The notes under the pieces were generated by a model, which worked only from the letters and a program-made list of their open reading frames with translations, was not told the origin of the DNA and did not search any database. DNA of 64,000 bases from positions 124,001 through 188,000 of the forward strand of contig CAWBWL010000007.1 of assembly GCA_963792485.1 (NCBI GenBank), read 5' to 3'. Source of the stretch: JANOYJ01 sp963792485. Its GTDB lineage: Bacteria; Pseudomonadota; Alphaproteobacteria; Rhizobiales; Rhizobiaceae. The translations under genes and the position numbers were made by a program. Of this stretch, positions 1-8,211 are shown piece after piece; the first letter of the stretch is position 1, and each line of letters opens with the position of its first letter.

Positions 1-246
1 TTCGCCAAGTATCATGAAGGTGGCGTGTTTCTTTTCCCAGCACTCGCCGATATTGGGGCAGCCAGCCTCCTCGCACACCGTCACAAGATTATGGGCACGC
101 ACGATCTCGCGCGTTTCCTGATAGCCCCGCGAAACCGGCGCCTTGACCCTGATCCAGTCAGGCTTGCGCAAAACTTCGCTGTCCGGCCGGTGCGCCTTCT
201 CAGGATGGCGTAACTTCAGGCTTGTGTTGTCGAGAACGGTGACCAT
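1..246 (-). CDS. lipA: Lipoyl synthase LipA, N-terminal part (cut by window edge)
   Basis: Radical-SAM enzyme that inserts two sulfur atoms into octanoyl groups on lipoyl domains, such as those of the PdhB and PdhC proteins encoded nearby. Only the first 82 codons are present; the gene runs off the left edge. The reading shows the LipA N-terminal cysteine signature CEEAGCPNIGECW, which in the family binds the auxiliary 4Fe-4S cluster. The radical-SAM CxxxCxxC motif would lie outside the window. The ATG ends at 246. Placement downstream of lpd on the same strand is usual in Rhizobiales, although here an acyltransferase, two small membrane genes and an exporter separate them. Identification is secure despite truncation. 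Confidence 0.95.
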   Translation of the reverse strand, partial: MVTVLDNTSLKLRHPEKAHRPDSEVLRKPDWIRVKAPVSRGYQETREIVRAHNLVTVCEEAGCPNIGECWEKKHATFMILGE

Positions 247-384
247 GCATGCACCCGCAAATACTGCCGCTTTCTAAGCGAGGATGTCAGGGCTGTCGAG
301 TGCACGCTGTGCATGTCAGGTCACGCGTTGACGCACGGTTTACCCTTCTCGTTTAGACTGAGAAGTCGCCGAAGGAACCCGCTC

Positions 385-1476
385 ATGAGCCGCGTGACAG
401 TCGCCGACATTGCTGCGCCCGGACACAATAGCTTCGGCCTCGTGAGATTGCTGGCCGCGCTCGCGGTCATTGTATCGCACGGCTATGTGATCACAGGCGG
501 CATTCACGCCACAGAGCCGCTCGAGGCACTGACTGGCTATCCGCTTGGGGCACATGCAGTGCACGTCTTTTTTACGGTTTCGGGTCTTCTGGTGGCCGCG
601 AGCTATGATCGCAGTCCCGGTGTCGCGCGCTTTGCGCTCGCCCGCATGCTGCGCATCTATCCAGCGCTGATCATGGTCTCACTGGCCACTTTTTTTGTTG
701 CCGCACTATTCCTGTCAACCGCAACGCCGTTTGTCATCTTTGCCTCGGCAGGCGGCGGCTTCTTCGCCAAAATACTTGTGGCACTGTCCGGCGGAGCCGA
801 AATTGCCGGTGTCTTTGTGAACACGCCGGTTCCGCACGGCGTTAATGTTCCGCTCTGGACGCTGAAATATGAGGTCATGTGCTACATTTCGCTGGCGCTG
901 TTGATGGGCTTGGCGCATCGATTCGCTGCGATCAAGCCGATCTGGATTTCAGCGGTCATCCTTGCCGTTGCCGGGACTTGGATGCTTCGGAGTGTTGCCT
1001 ATGATGACTCCCATCTGATTGACCATGTTGCCCGCTTTTCGTTCGCATTCTGGATCGGCGTTCTGGCTTGGCAGACTCGTGCGCGGGTCCCGGTGGGTGC
1101 CGGGCCGCTGATCATGATCCTGGCTCTTTCTGCCGTCTCAATCGCGCTCACGCTTCCGGTAACGCTGCATCTTATCACGCTTGTGTCTGGGTATGGAGCG
1201 CTTGTGGCAAGCCGGTTTCATTATGGCGCTCTAACCGATTTCACCGACGAGAACGACTTGTCTTATGGCGCTTACATTATGGCCTGGCCGGTTCAGCAGA
1301 CAGTCGTGCAAATGTTTCCGGCAATTTCCCCGCTGGGCAACGCGCTCGCCGCAACGCTCATCGTGCTACCCCTCGCCTTCCTGTCATGGCGACAAAATCG
1401 AGAAGCCCGCGCTTCACCTCAAGGAACAAATATGCAGCGCTGTTGCCCGGCGCGTTGCCGCGCGTCCGAAGCCTAA
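385..1476 (+). CDS. Acyltransferase family 3 membrane protein (OafA/YrhL-like)
   Basis: Predicted integral membrane acyltransferase of the acyltransferase_3 family, which O-acylates surface sugars or other exported molecules; the substrate cannot be read from sequence. The protein has about ten hydrophobic segments and begins with a family-like first helix containing the conserved histidine (VRLLAALAVIVSHGY). The ATG at 385 is chosen because GAAGGA lies eight bases upstream; an in-frame ATG at 313 lacks a good site. It is read divergently from lipA, and its stop overlaps the stop of the convergent GlsB-like gene by a few bases. About 363 residues, near normal for the family. Confidence 0.8.
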   Translation: MSRVTVADIAAPGHNSFGLVRLLAALAVIVSHGYVITGGIHATEPLEALTGYPLGAHAVHVFFTVSGLLVAASYDRSPGVARFALARMLRIYPALIMVSLATFFVAALFLSTATPFVIFASAGGGFFAKILVALSGGAEIAGVFVNTPVPHGVNVPLWTLKYEVMCYISLALLMGLAHRFAAIKPIWISAVILAVAGTWMLRSVAYDDSHLIDHVARFSFAFWIGVLAWQTRARVPVGAGPLIMILALSAVSIALTLPVTLHLITLVSGYGALVASRFHYGALTDFTDENDLSYGAYIMAWPVQQTVVQMFPAISPLGNALAATLIVLPLAFLSWRQNREARASPQGTNMQRCCPARCRASEA

Positions 1477-1760
1477 ACGCGCGTGCCCTGCTCGCGCTTG
1501 CCGAAAAACCACAAAATGATCAAGGCGCCTGCAGTGGCGACGACGAGGTTTCCAACGAAGCCGTAAAAATGCAGGCCGAGCAAGGCCGCGAGCGCGCCGC
1601 CGACAAACGAGCCGGCGATGCCGACCAGAATGTTGGTGAGCAGGCCATGATGCCGGTTCATCGCCCTTTCGGCAAACCAGCCCGCCAGAAATCCAATGAA
1701 GAGCAGGCCGAGAAACCCGACGCCCGGCATGGTCATGATACCCATGGGTTCGTTCATCAT
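1473..1760 (-). CDS. GlsB/YeaQ/YmgE family small membrane protein, copy A
   Basis: Small hydrophobic protein of the transglycosylase-associated / GlsB-YeaQ-YmgE family, often stress-induced in bacteria; molecular role unknown. Three glycine-rich membrane helices are visible, including FLGLLFIGFLAGW and ILVGIAGSFVGGALAALLGL. The start is set at the ATG ending at 1760 because AAGGAG sits seven bases upstream; a longer frame to 1787 would lose this site. It lies directly downstream of a second family member on the same strand (19 bases between them), so the two are probably co-transcribed. The 3' end overlaps the convergent acyltransferase stop. Confidence 0.8.
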   Translation of the reverse strand: MMNEPMGIMTMPGVGFLGLLFIGFLAGWFAERAMNRHHGLLTNILVGIAGSFVGGALAALLGLHFYGFVGNLVVATAGALIILWFFGKREQGTRV

Positions 1761-1779
1761 TTTCAACTCCTTCGCAAGT

Positions 1780-2025
1780 TCAGGCAATCAGCCGCGCCAG
1801 AAGCACGACAACGATTGCGCCGACTGTAGATGTGATGATTTGGGAAAGCAGCGCATTGCCGCCAATATTGATGCCAAGCGCGCCAAAGAGATAGCCGCCG
1901 ACAAATGCGCCAATCACGCCGGTGATCAGGTAACGGACCAACCCGCCGCCGCCAACGATGAAGCTTGCCAGAAAACCGGCCACAAGTCCGATGGCGAGGA
2001 AGATGAGAAGTGATCTGGTGTCCAT
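1780..2025 (-). CDS. GlsB/YeaQ/YmgE family small membrane protein, copy B
   Basis: Second member of the same small membrane family, about 81 residues with three helices (SLLIFLAIGLVAGFLASFIV, LITGVIGAFVGGYLFGALGI, and a C-terminal one). The ATG ending at 2025 follows GGAG at a normal distance; the frame is open further upstream to 2127 but without a ribosome site. The two tandem copies have clearly diverged in sequence but share the glycine pattern, which suggests an old duplication. The family is often linked to envelope or osmotic stress; nothing here shows the specific role. Confidence 0.8.
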   Translation of the reverse strand: MDTRSLLIFLAIGLVAGFLASFIVGGGGLVRYLITGVIGAFVGGYLFGALGINIGGNALLSQIITSTVGAIVVVLLARLIA

Positions 2026-2123
2026 GATGATGCTCCTGCGATGCCCTCTCCGGTCTGAGCGGAAACATGTCACGATAAGCATTGCGCGCCAATCAAAATC
2101 TTGGAGCGTTTCCTGTTTGCAAG

Positions 2124-3035
2124 TCATTCAAGGTTTGCAGGAACTGCTCTCAGTCTTGACAGCCATTCGGCCAAGGGTAGCAAAATCACCGCGAGCCCTG
2201 CGAATATCAGCACCGATCCTGCCAGTCTGAGGGGCGTCAGGGTTTCGTTCAGCAACAGATAAGCTGACAGGCCGCCAAACACCGGCACCAGAAGCGCAAA
2301 AGGCGCTGCAACGCTGGCGGAGTAGGTCGAGAGCAATTTGCCCCACATCATGAAGCCGGCCCAGGTGGAAAACACTACGGTGAAGCCAAGCGCCGCAAGT
2401 GAGATGGGCCGCACGGTTTGCCAGCTGACCTGCCAGGCGTCCCACCCTTCAAAGCCAAGCGACAGGGCGAAAGCGGGTAGGATCGGCACAAGACTGGCCC
2501 AGGCCACACCCGACAAAGTGCCGAAGCCAGCGGCGGGACCGGCTAGCTTGACGGTGAAATTGCCGACCGCCCAGCTGGCTGCTGAGAGAATAATGAACAG
2601 CATGGCAATGCCGGGAATGCTGGTGCCCTGGCCGACGGTCGAGGCAATGGTTGCAAGACCCGCAAGAGCGATGGCACCGCCGATGATCTGCCTGGGCTTT
2701 GGACGCTCCCCGAGAAGCACAATGGACAAGAGGATCGTCAAAAACACCTGCAATTGCAGCGTGACCGACGAGAGCCCCGCCGGCATGCCAAGTTTCATCG
2801 CCGCGAAGAGGAGAATATATTGGCCGAGGAATGTGGTCAGGCCTACAATGATCAGGTGCCTGGTTTTCATGCCCGCAGGCTTCGCAAGCGCCAGCACAGG
2901 CAGGCACGCGAAGAGAAAGCGCAAGGCTGTGAGCAACAGCGGCGGAATGTCTTCCAGCGCCACTTTCAAAACGACGAAATTGAAGCCCCAGATGGCAGCG
3001 GTGATGAGGCCAAGCATGATGTGAAGCGGGCGCAT
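2124..3035 (-). CDS. EamA-family DMT exporter (EamA-like)
   Basis: Ten-helix drug/metabolite transporter of the EamA family. The N-terminal stretch AIWGFNFVVLKVAL and the later segment KLGMPAGLSSVTLQLQ closely resemble E. coli EamA, an exporter of O-acetylserine and cysteine, so an amino-acid metabolite is a reasonable but unproved substrate. The protein has 303 residues, with two repeated five-helix halves as expected. It starts at the ATG ending at 3035. Same strand as lpd, about 110 bases downstream of it. Confidence 0.85.
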   Translation of the reverse strand: MRPLHIMLGLITAAIWGFNFVVLKVALEDIPPLLLTALRFLFACLPVLALAKPAGMKTRHLIIVGLTTFLGQYILLFAAMKLGMPAGLSSVTLQLQVFLTILLSIVLLGERPKPRQIIGGAIALAGLATIASTVGQGTSIPGIAMLFIILSAASWAVGNFTVKLAGPAAGFGTLSGVAWASLVPILPAFALSLGFEGWDAWQVSWQTVRPISLAALGFTVVFSTWAGFMMWGKLLSTYSASVAAPFALLVPVFGGLSAYLLLNETLTPLRLAGSVLIFAGLAVILLPLAEWLSRLRAVPANLE

Positions 3036-3148
3036 AAGCGGTGGCTACAGCGTAAGCTGCGGCCAGACAACGCATTTATTGTCATGGGTATGATCACCAG
3101 AACACATGCACGCCGCACATTTGGGCAGTTCGCCCCTCGTCTGCTCCA

Positions 3149-4596
3149 TCAGGCATTTAGCACTTTGCCATAAGCATCCAGCACGCTTTCCTTCATCATC
3201 TCCGACAGCGTCGGGTGCGGGAAGATGGTGTGCATCAGCTCTTCCTCGGTGGTTTCGAGGTTCATGGCGACGACAAAGCCCTGGATAAGTTCGGTGACTT
3301 CCGTTCCCACCATATGCGCGCCGAGCAATTGCCCGGACTTCTTGTCGAAGATGGTTTTGATCAGCCCTGATCCTCGCCGAGCGCGATGGCTTTGCCATTG
3401 GCCTGGAATTGGAAGCGGCCGACTCTGACATCATGCCCGGCTTCCTTGGCCTTGGCCTCGGTGAGGCCGACCGAGGCGACTTGCGGGGCGCAATAGGTGC
3501 AGCCGGGGATCATCAGCTTGTTCATTGGATGCACATTGGGCACGCCGGCGATTTTCTCGACGCAGATGACGCCCTCATGCTCCGCCTTGTGCGCCAGCAT
3601 CGGCGGGACCCGCGACATCGCCAATGGCATAGACGCCCGGAACATTGGTGCGGCCATAGCCGTCAATGACCACGCAGCCGCGGTCGGTCTTGATGCCGAG
3701 CGCCTCAAGGCCGAGGTTTTCGATGTTTCCCTGCACGCCGACGGCGGAGATCAGCCTGTCTGCGGTAATCTGCGAGGACTTGCCGTCCTTGGTCTCGACC
3801 GTGGCCGTCACCGAGTCCGCGCCCTTCACGACTTTGGTGACCTTCGCGTCCGTGATGATCTTGAGTCCGGATTTCTCCAACATCTTCCGGGCGAAAGGTT
3901 GAGATTTCCACGTCCTCGACGGGCATGACATTCGGCAGCAGTTCGACGACCGTCACATCAACGCCCATCGCATTGTAGAAGCTCGCAAACTCGATGCCGA
4001 TGGCGCCGGAGCCCATGACCAGCATCGACTTCGGCTTGGCCTGCGGCACCATGGCCTCGAAATAGGTCCAGATCAGCTTGCCGTCCGGCTCGATGCCCGG
4101 CAGCGCGCGCGGTCGGGCGCCGGTGGCGAGGATGATGTGTTTGGCGGTGTAGGTCCCCTCGCCCAGCGTGCCTTTTGGCGCCGGAATCTGCGGCTGCATC
4201 GGCGCTTTTTTTGTCGGGCTGACGATGATCTCGCCGGGCTTGGTGAGCTTGGCCTCGCCCCAGATCACATCGACCTTGTTCTTCTTCATCAAATACCCGA
4301 TGCCGCCGTTCAGCCGCGCCGAGACGCCGCGCGAGCGGGCGACGACGGCGGAAATGTCTGCCGTGATGGTGCCCTCCAGCTTGAGGCCATAATCCTTGGC
4401 GTGTTCGGCGAAATGCAGGATCTCCGCCGAACGCAGCAGCGCCTTGGTCGGGATGCAGCCCCAGTTGAGGCAGATGCCGCCCAGATGCTCGCGCTCGACA
4501 ATGGCGGTCTTCAGACCCAAGCTGCGAAGCGCGGATCGCCGCCACATAGCCGCCGGGGCCGGAGCCGATGATGATGACGTCATAGGAGTTTGCCAT
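3149..4596 (-). CDS. lpdA: Dihydrolipoyl dehydrogenase (E3), reading frame broken four times
   Basis: FAD enzyme that reoxidises the dihydrolipoyl groups of pyruvate dehydrogenase. The pieces assemble into a normal E3: FAD-binding start YDVIIIGSGPGGYVAAIRAS, redox disulfide GGICLNWGCIPTKALL, NAD-binding GSGAIGIEFASFY, FAD site YAIGDVAG, and the C-terminal dimer-interface stretch with HPTLSEMM. Four frame breaks are needed, near 4530 (one extra G in GGG), 3905 (extra T in TTT), 3615 (extra C in CCC) and 3370 (one base missing). Three of these are homopolymer gains, so sequencing or assembly error is more likely than real decay in an enzyme the PDH complex needs. Start at the ATG ending at 4596; stop TGA at 3149-3151. 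Confidence 0.9.
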
Positions 4597-4617
4597 GGGT
4601 TAGCCTCTGTTCTGCGC

Positions 4618-5254
4618 TCAGGCGAGCAGTGATGAAACAAGCGGGGCCAGAGCCTCGCCGAGTTTGCGTGAATTTTCCTTGGACAAATGCACGCCGTCAT
4701 TCGGATCGCTTTCGATCACCGAGCCGGCGTCGAAGAACGGCAGATTGAAAAGCTCCGCCAAATTCTTGTATTCCTTGCCAAAAAACTGGCTTTCCTTGAT
4801 GGCGTGGCCGAACATTTTGTCAAAGTCCGACAATTCCGTGCGCACCAGAGGCGGCGGGGCCATGAGCAGAAGTTTCGGCGCGTCAATCTCCGCGCCCCAT
4901 TGAAACCGCTGCACAATTTCTACGAGCCGCTGCATCCCCCGCCGCGCATCCGAAGCGCGCGACCACCAGGGATGTTTCATGTCGTTCGAGCCGAGCATGA
5001 TGATCACGAGGTCGAGCGGTTGATGCGAGGACAAGAGCATCGGCAAAGCTTTGGAACCATTGCGATTCTCGTCTACCAGCCAGTCATCATGCACCGTCGT
5101 GCGCCCGTTCAGCCCTTCGGCGATCATGCGCACATTGGGGCCAAGCTTGGCGGCCAGCGCATTCGGCCAGCGGTTTTCAAACGCATGGCGGTCGCCCGGT
5201 GACGGCTTCATAGCCCCAGGTGAGGGAATCGCCGAAGGCGAGGATGGTTTTCAA
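4618..5254 (-). CDS. SGNH/GDSL-type hydrolase, one frame break
   Basis: Esterase-like hydrolase of the SGNH superfamily. Block I (LAFGDSLTWGY, nucleophile Ser) lies in a different frame from the rest; removing one G from GGG near 5205 joins it to DRHAFENRWPNALAAKL. The remainder shows block III IIMLGSNDMKH and block V with the catalytic Asp and His (DPNDGVHLS). Start is taken as TTG ending at 5254, preceded by AGGA; no ATG start covers block I. Members of this family are often found inside rhizobial pdh-lpd gene runs, as here, 21 bases upstream of lpd. The substrate is unknown. Confidence 0.8.
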
Positions 5255-5263
5255 TGGCAAATC

Positions 5264-5473
5264 CTAGCTTAAAGGTTCACCGGGACGACCAGATTGGCAT
5301 TTTGGGCAACGGCGAATATGTTTATCACAACCGTTCGCACCATATTCAGTCCCGCAATCCAAACATTCCATTGCCCAAATAAATTGGTTGCCATAAGTCG
5401 TTGACCGATTTTGTGTATTTCCCACTATGCGCTGGTTTCTCGGATTTATCTCGCCAGAACCAAATGCCATCAC
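5264..5473 (-). CDS. Small hypothetical protein with zinc-ribbon-like cysteines
   Basis: A 69-residue protein of unknown function. Its only clear feature is a C-terminal CxxC...CxxC arrangement (CLDCGTEYGANGCD then CPKC), which could bind one zinc ion. It reads from a GTG at 5473 or the ATG ending at 5470; no strong ribosome site is visible. It lies just upstream of the SGNH hydrolase on the same strand. The regular spacing of the paired cysteines argues that the reading frame is real, but I do not recognise a family. Confidence 0.5.
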   Translation of the reverse strand: MMAFGSGEINPRNQRIVGNTQNRSTTYGNQFIWAMECLDCGTEYGANGCDKHIRRCPKCQSGRPGEPLS

Positions 5474-5566
5474 ACCATCTTTCTATTCGACTTCTCAACA
5501 TACCGCTTTGAAGCGCCACGGGCTTCCAATTAAATCCCTATCGTCCGCGCATTGATCACCCCTCAA

Positions 5567-5824
5567 TTACGATCTCGACGTTTTCAACAGGCTGTCCATT
5601 TTCTTTTCCAGGGCTTCAATGCGCTCTTCAAAATCTCCGGTGATGAACTTCGACATCATCGTGTCGGCTGTCAGCGCATGCCGAAAGCTTTTCTGAGCCA
5701 ATTCAATGTTATCCAACCTCTTGTTGACGTCGGTGAACCGGTCGTCAACACCTTGGAACCCCTCCTTTATCTCCTTGCGGATTTCGCGGAGCATGGGAAT
5801 CATCATATCTTTAGGATCGGACAT
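5567..5824 (-). CDS. Small coiled-coil hypothetical protein
   Basis: An 85-residue, charged, almost wholly helical protein. Heptad-like patterns run through IRKEIKEGFQGVDDRFTDVN and again through FEERIEALEKKMDSLLK, so it probably forms a coiled-coil oligomer. There is no signal peptide or membrane helix. It begins at the ATG ending at 5824, downstream of pdhC on the same strand. Similar short coiled-coil proteins occur in alphaproteobacteria without assigned function. It may be an unrelated insertion into the pdh gene run. Confidence 0.6.
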   Translation of the reverse strand: MSDPKDMMIPMLREIRKEIKEGFQGVDDRFTDVNKRLDNIELAQKSFRHALTADTMMSKFITGDFEERIEALEKKMDSLLKTSRS

Positions 5825-5896
5825 TATTCACTCCCGCCGTAGCAACAGCACTCAATATGGCGCTTTCGGGCCAATTTTGCATCCCTCGGTATCAAA

Positions 5897-7282
5897 TCAC
5901 ACCAGCATGCTCATCGGGTTCTCGATATACCGCTTGAACGCCCCCAAGAGCTCCGCCCCCAGCGCCCCATCCACCGCCCGGTGATCCGTTGACAGCGTTA
6001 CGGTCATCACATTGGCGACCGCCATCACGCCCTTTTTCACCACCACCCGCTCCTCGCCCGCGCCGACGGCCAGGATCGTGGCGTGCGGCGGGTTGACGAC
6101 GGCGGCGAAGTTTTTGACGCCCATCATGCCCATGTTTGAGACGGCAGTCGTGCCGCCCTGATATTCCTCTGGCTTCAACTTGCGGCCCTTGGCGCGTGCG
6201 CCGAGGTCTTTCATGGCGTTGGAGATCGCCGACAGGCTCTTCTCCTCCGCCGCGCGGATGATCGGCGTGATCAGGCCGCCCGGGATCGACACGGCGACGC
6301 CGACATCGGCGTGCTTGTGCTTGACCATGTTCGTGTCGGTCCACGAGACATTGGCGTCCGGCACGTCTCCGAGAGCCAGCGCCAGCGCCTTGATGACCAT
6401 GTCGTTGACCGAGAGCTTGTAGGCCGGAACATCGCCATTCTCGGTCTTTTTCACCGGCGCGCTGGCGTTCAACTGTGCGCGCAGCGCCAGCAAGGCGTCG
6501 AGTTCGCAATCGACCGAGACGTAGAAATGCGGAATGGTCTGCTTGGATTCCTGCAGCCGTTTGGCAATCGTCTTGCGCATGCCGTCATGCGGCACGAGTT
6601 CGTAGGAGCCTTCGGCGAAGAGCTTCAGCACAGCGTCGTCCGCCATGCCTTTCGGCGCGGCAGCTGGGGCGGCAGTGGCAGGAGAAGCTGCTGCGGCAGG
6701 GGCGGCCTTGGCTTCACCTCCGGCAATCGCGGCTTCCACATCGCTCTTGACGACCCGGCCTTTCGGCCCGGAGCCGGCAATCGCGGAAACATCAACACCA
6801 GCGTCCTTGGCAATGCGCCGGGCAAGCGGGGAAGCGAAGGTGCGCTCGCTCCCCACCTCCCCCCTTGTGGGGGAGGAGCCGCCGGAGGCGGCGGAGGGGG
6901 GTGGTGAGGAAGATGCTGCGGGTGCGGAAGGCGCGCTGGAGCTTTTTTCTGGAGCGGCGGCACTTCCCGCGCCACCCCCATCCGGCCGCTCCGCGTCCAC
7001 CTTCCCCGCAGGGGGGAAGGCTGGAGCCCCCACTTTCTCCCCCGCCTCGCCGATCACCGCGATCACCGCATTGACCTTCACGCCCTGCGTTCCCTCAGGC
7101 ACCACAATCTTCAGCAGCGTTCCCTCATCGACCGCCTCGACTTCCATCGTCGCCTTGTCGGTTTCAATCTCGGCGATCACATCGCCGGACTTGATGACAT
7201 CGCCCTCCTTCTTTAGCCATTTGGCAAGGTTGCCCTCCTCCATTGTGGGCGAAAGGGCGGGCATGGTGATGTTTGTGGGCAT
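5897..7282 (-). CDS. pdhC: Pyruvate dehydrogenase E2 (dihydrolipoyl acetyltransferase)
   Basis: Core subunit of the pyruvate dehydrogenase complex; transfers acetyl from lipoyl to CoA. Domains in order: lipoyl domain (about 1-78, lipoylated Lys in EIETDKATMEVEA), a Pro/Ala-rich linker, the E1/E3-binding domain (ASPLARRIAKDAGVDVSAIAGSGPKGRV, about 150-185), and the catalytic domain with STDHRAVDGA (His and Asp) near the C terminus. 461 residues, full length, no frame break. The linker is unusual: residues about 88-144 are encoded by a long imperfect palindrome also present in pdhB. Start at the ATG ending at 7282. Strand and order match rhizobial pdhA-pdhB-pdhC, but two small genes intervene between pdhB and pdhC. 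Confidence 0.97.
   Translation of the reverse strand: MPTNITMPALSPTMEEGNLAKWLKKEGDVIKSGDVIAEIETDKATMEVEAVDEGTLLKIVVPEGTQGVKVNAVIAVIGEAGEKVGAPAFPPAGKVDAERPDGGGAGSAAAPEKSSSAPSAPAASSSPPPSAASGGSSPTRGEVGSERTFASPLARRIAKDAGVDVSAIAGSGPKGRVVKSDVEAAIAGGEAKAAPAAAASPATAAPAAAPKGMADDAVLKLFAEGSYELVPHDGMRKTIAKRLQESKQTIPHFYVSVDCELDALLALRAQLNASAPVKKTENGDVPAYKLSVNDMVIKALALALGDVPDANVSWTDTNMVKHKHADVGVAVSIPGGLITPIIRAAEEKSLSAISNAMKDLGARAKGRKLKPEEYQGGTTAVSNMGMMGVKNFAAVVNPPHATILAVGAGEERVVVKKGVMAVANVMTVTLSTDHRAVDGALGAELLGAFKRYIENPMSMLV
6851..7020. repeat. Long imperfect palindrome inside the pdhC linker
   Basis: Two GC-rich arms (about 6851-6909 and 6972-7020) face each other around a spacer. Each arm carries its own short hairpin (for example CCTTCCCCGCAGGGGGGAAGG-like runs) and a GGGGGTGG-type edge. 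The right arm is identical over about 54 bases to the right arm of the copy in pdhB at 9277-9423. The element is wholly inside the gene and keeps the frame open, adding about 57 residues rich in Pro, Ala, Ser and Gly between lipoyl and subunit-binding domains. It resembles the intergenic palindromic repeats of rhizobial genomes, but here it is coding. Confidence 0.8.
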
Positions 7283-7297
7283 GGTCGAGCCTCGGTT

Positions 7298-7876
7298 TCA
7301 TGAAGGGTTTGAAGTGTCGAGCGGCCAGAGCTCGCTCAGGGGAAAAACAATCTCGTCGAAAGGGACGGCGCGGACTTCATCCTGGCCGACAAAGGTCGCA
7401 GCCAAAAGCCAGTGTCCCGCCGTCAGCTGAAACACTTCCAGCAGTTTGCTTCTCGGATCAAGCAGCCACAGATAAGGCACGCCCGCCCCGGCATATATAT
7501 CGCGCTTTGCGTTGCGGTCATACCGCTCCGTGGCGTCCGACAGGATTTCACAGACCCAATCCGGCGGCGTTTCGACATAGGCGGTTTCCGGCATCACGGG
7601 CAGCCGCTCGCGCCGCCAGCCCGCAAGATCGGGAACAACGATATTAGCTCCAAAATGCAGTTCGGGCTCGCTCATGAATATCCAGCCGCCTGGCCCGCCC
7701 TCGCCACGCTGAAAGCTCGGGGAAAGGCGGCCTCCCAGCGAACTTGCGGCAACGGCGTGGCGCGGCGTCGGCCTCGGATGCGTGACCAGCGCGCCATGGA
7801 TGATCTCTGCCACCAAGTTGGGCGGAACCGCCGCGAGGTCGGCGTATGTCGCCAGTCGTTTTGCGGGTTCAGCCAT
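7298..7876 (-). CDS. Uma2 family (DUF820) putative endonuclease
   Basis: PD-(D/E)xK-fold protein of the Uma2 family, abundant in cyanobacteria and scattered in other bacteria, usually with unknown role. Visible family features are the N-terminal YADLAAVPPNLVAEIIHGALV segment, VVPDLAGWRRERLP with the putative metal-binding Asp, and the block WVCEILSDATERYDRNAKRDIYAGAGV followed by YLWLLDP. 192 residues, a normal length. It sits between the small gene downstream of pdhB and pdhC, 15 bases upstream of pdhC, on the same strand, so it should be carried on the pdh transcript although no functional link to pyruvate metabolism is known. Start ATG ending at 7876 after GGAAGAG. Confidence 0.85.
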   Translation of the reverse strand: MAEPAKRLATYADLAAVPPNLVAEIIHGALVTHPRPTPRHAVAASSLGGRLSPSFQRGEGGPGGWIFMSEPELHFGANIVVPDLAGWRRERLPVMPETAYVETPPDWVCEILSDATERYDRNAKRDIYAGAGVPYLWLLDPRSKLLEVFQLTAGHWLLAATFVGQDEVRAVPFDEIVFPLSELWPLDTSNPS

Positions 7877-7920
7877 TAGCTCTTCCTACGCCCCGGCTGG
7901 CAGGCACAAATTCTTCGTCT

Positions 7921-8205
7921 TCAAAGCCATCGCTGCCTCCTCTGGCGAAACGGATGTTCGCCAATTCCCAATCTGCGCAATGCGGCCCGCAGGACGCCGT
8001 AATTTTTCCAGTAGGCCAGATGGGCCTTCAGGACGTTCTCAAAAATCTCACCGCTGTCGGTGAGAAACCGCGCGGCGCATATCTCCTCAACTTTGTCCTC
8101 TGCCCGGCGCGGCAGCGTCACATCCATCTCCAGTCCCAGCCTCGCCAGCGCCGAGGAGGCCGCCATTGCGGCGCTCTGTCCCCTGCGCATGAGGTCATGG
8201 TTCAT
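7921..8205 (-). CDS. Hypothetical protein between pdhB and the Uma2 gene
   Basis: About 94 residues, mainly helical and basic at the end, with no membrane segment or known motif (a helical stretch runs through RAEDKVEEICAARFLTDSGE). The ATG ending at 8205 follows GAGGG immediately after the pdhB stop, so it is likely translated from the pdh mRNA. A short in-frame extension to a TTG at 8208 is possible. I do not recognise a family. The last residues (HPFRQRRQRWL) look irregular and a frame error near the 3' end cannot be excluded. Confidence 0.5.
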   Translation of the reverse strand: MNHDLMRRGQSAAMAASSALARLGLEMDVTLPRRAEDKVEEICAARFLTDSGEIFENVLKAHLAYWKNYGVLRAALRRLGIGEHPFRQRRQRWL

Positions 8206-8211
8206 CAACCC

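Noticed and set aside
6851..7020. CRISPR-like or tandem repeat reading of the GC-rich blocks in pdhC/pdhB
   Set aside because: The structure is inverted, not direct repeats with spacers.
7878..7933. 14-codon frame MALKTKNLCLPAGA with a strong AGGAGG before the Uma2 gene
   Set aside because: Too short to judge. It may be a leader or simply the end of a frame-shifted upstream gene; no further evidence.
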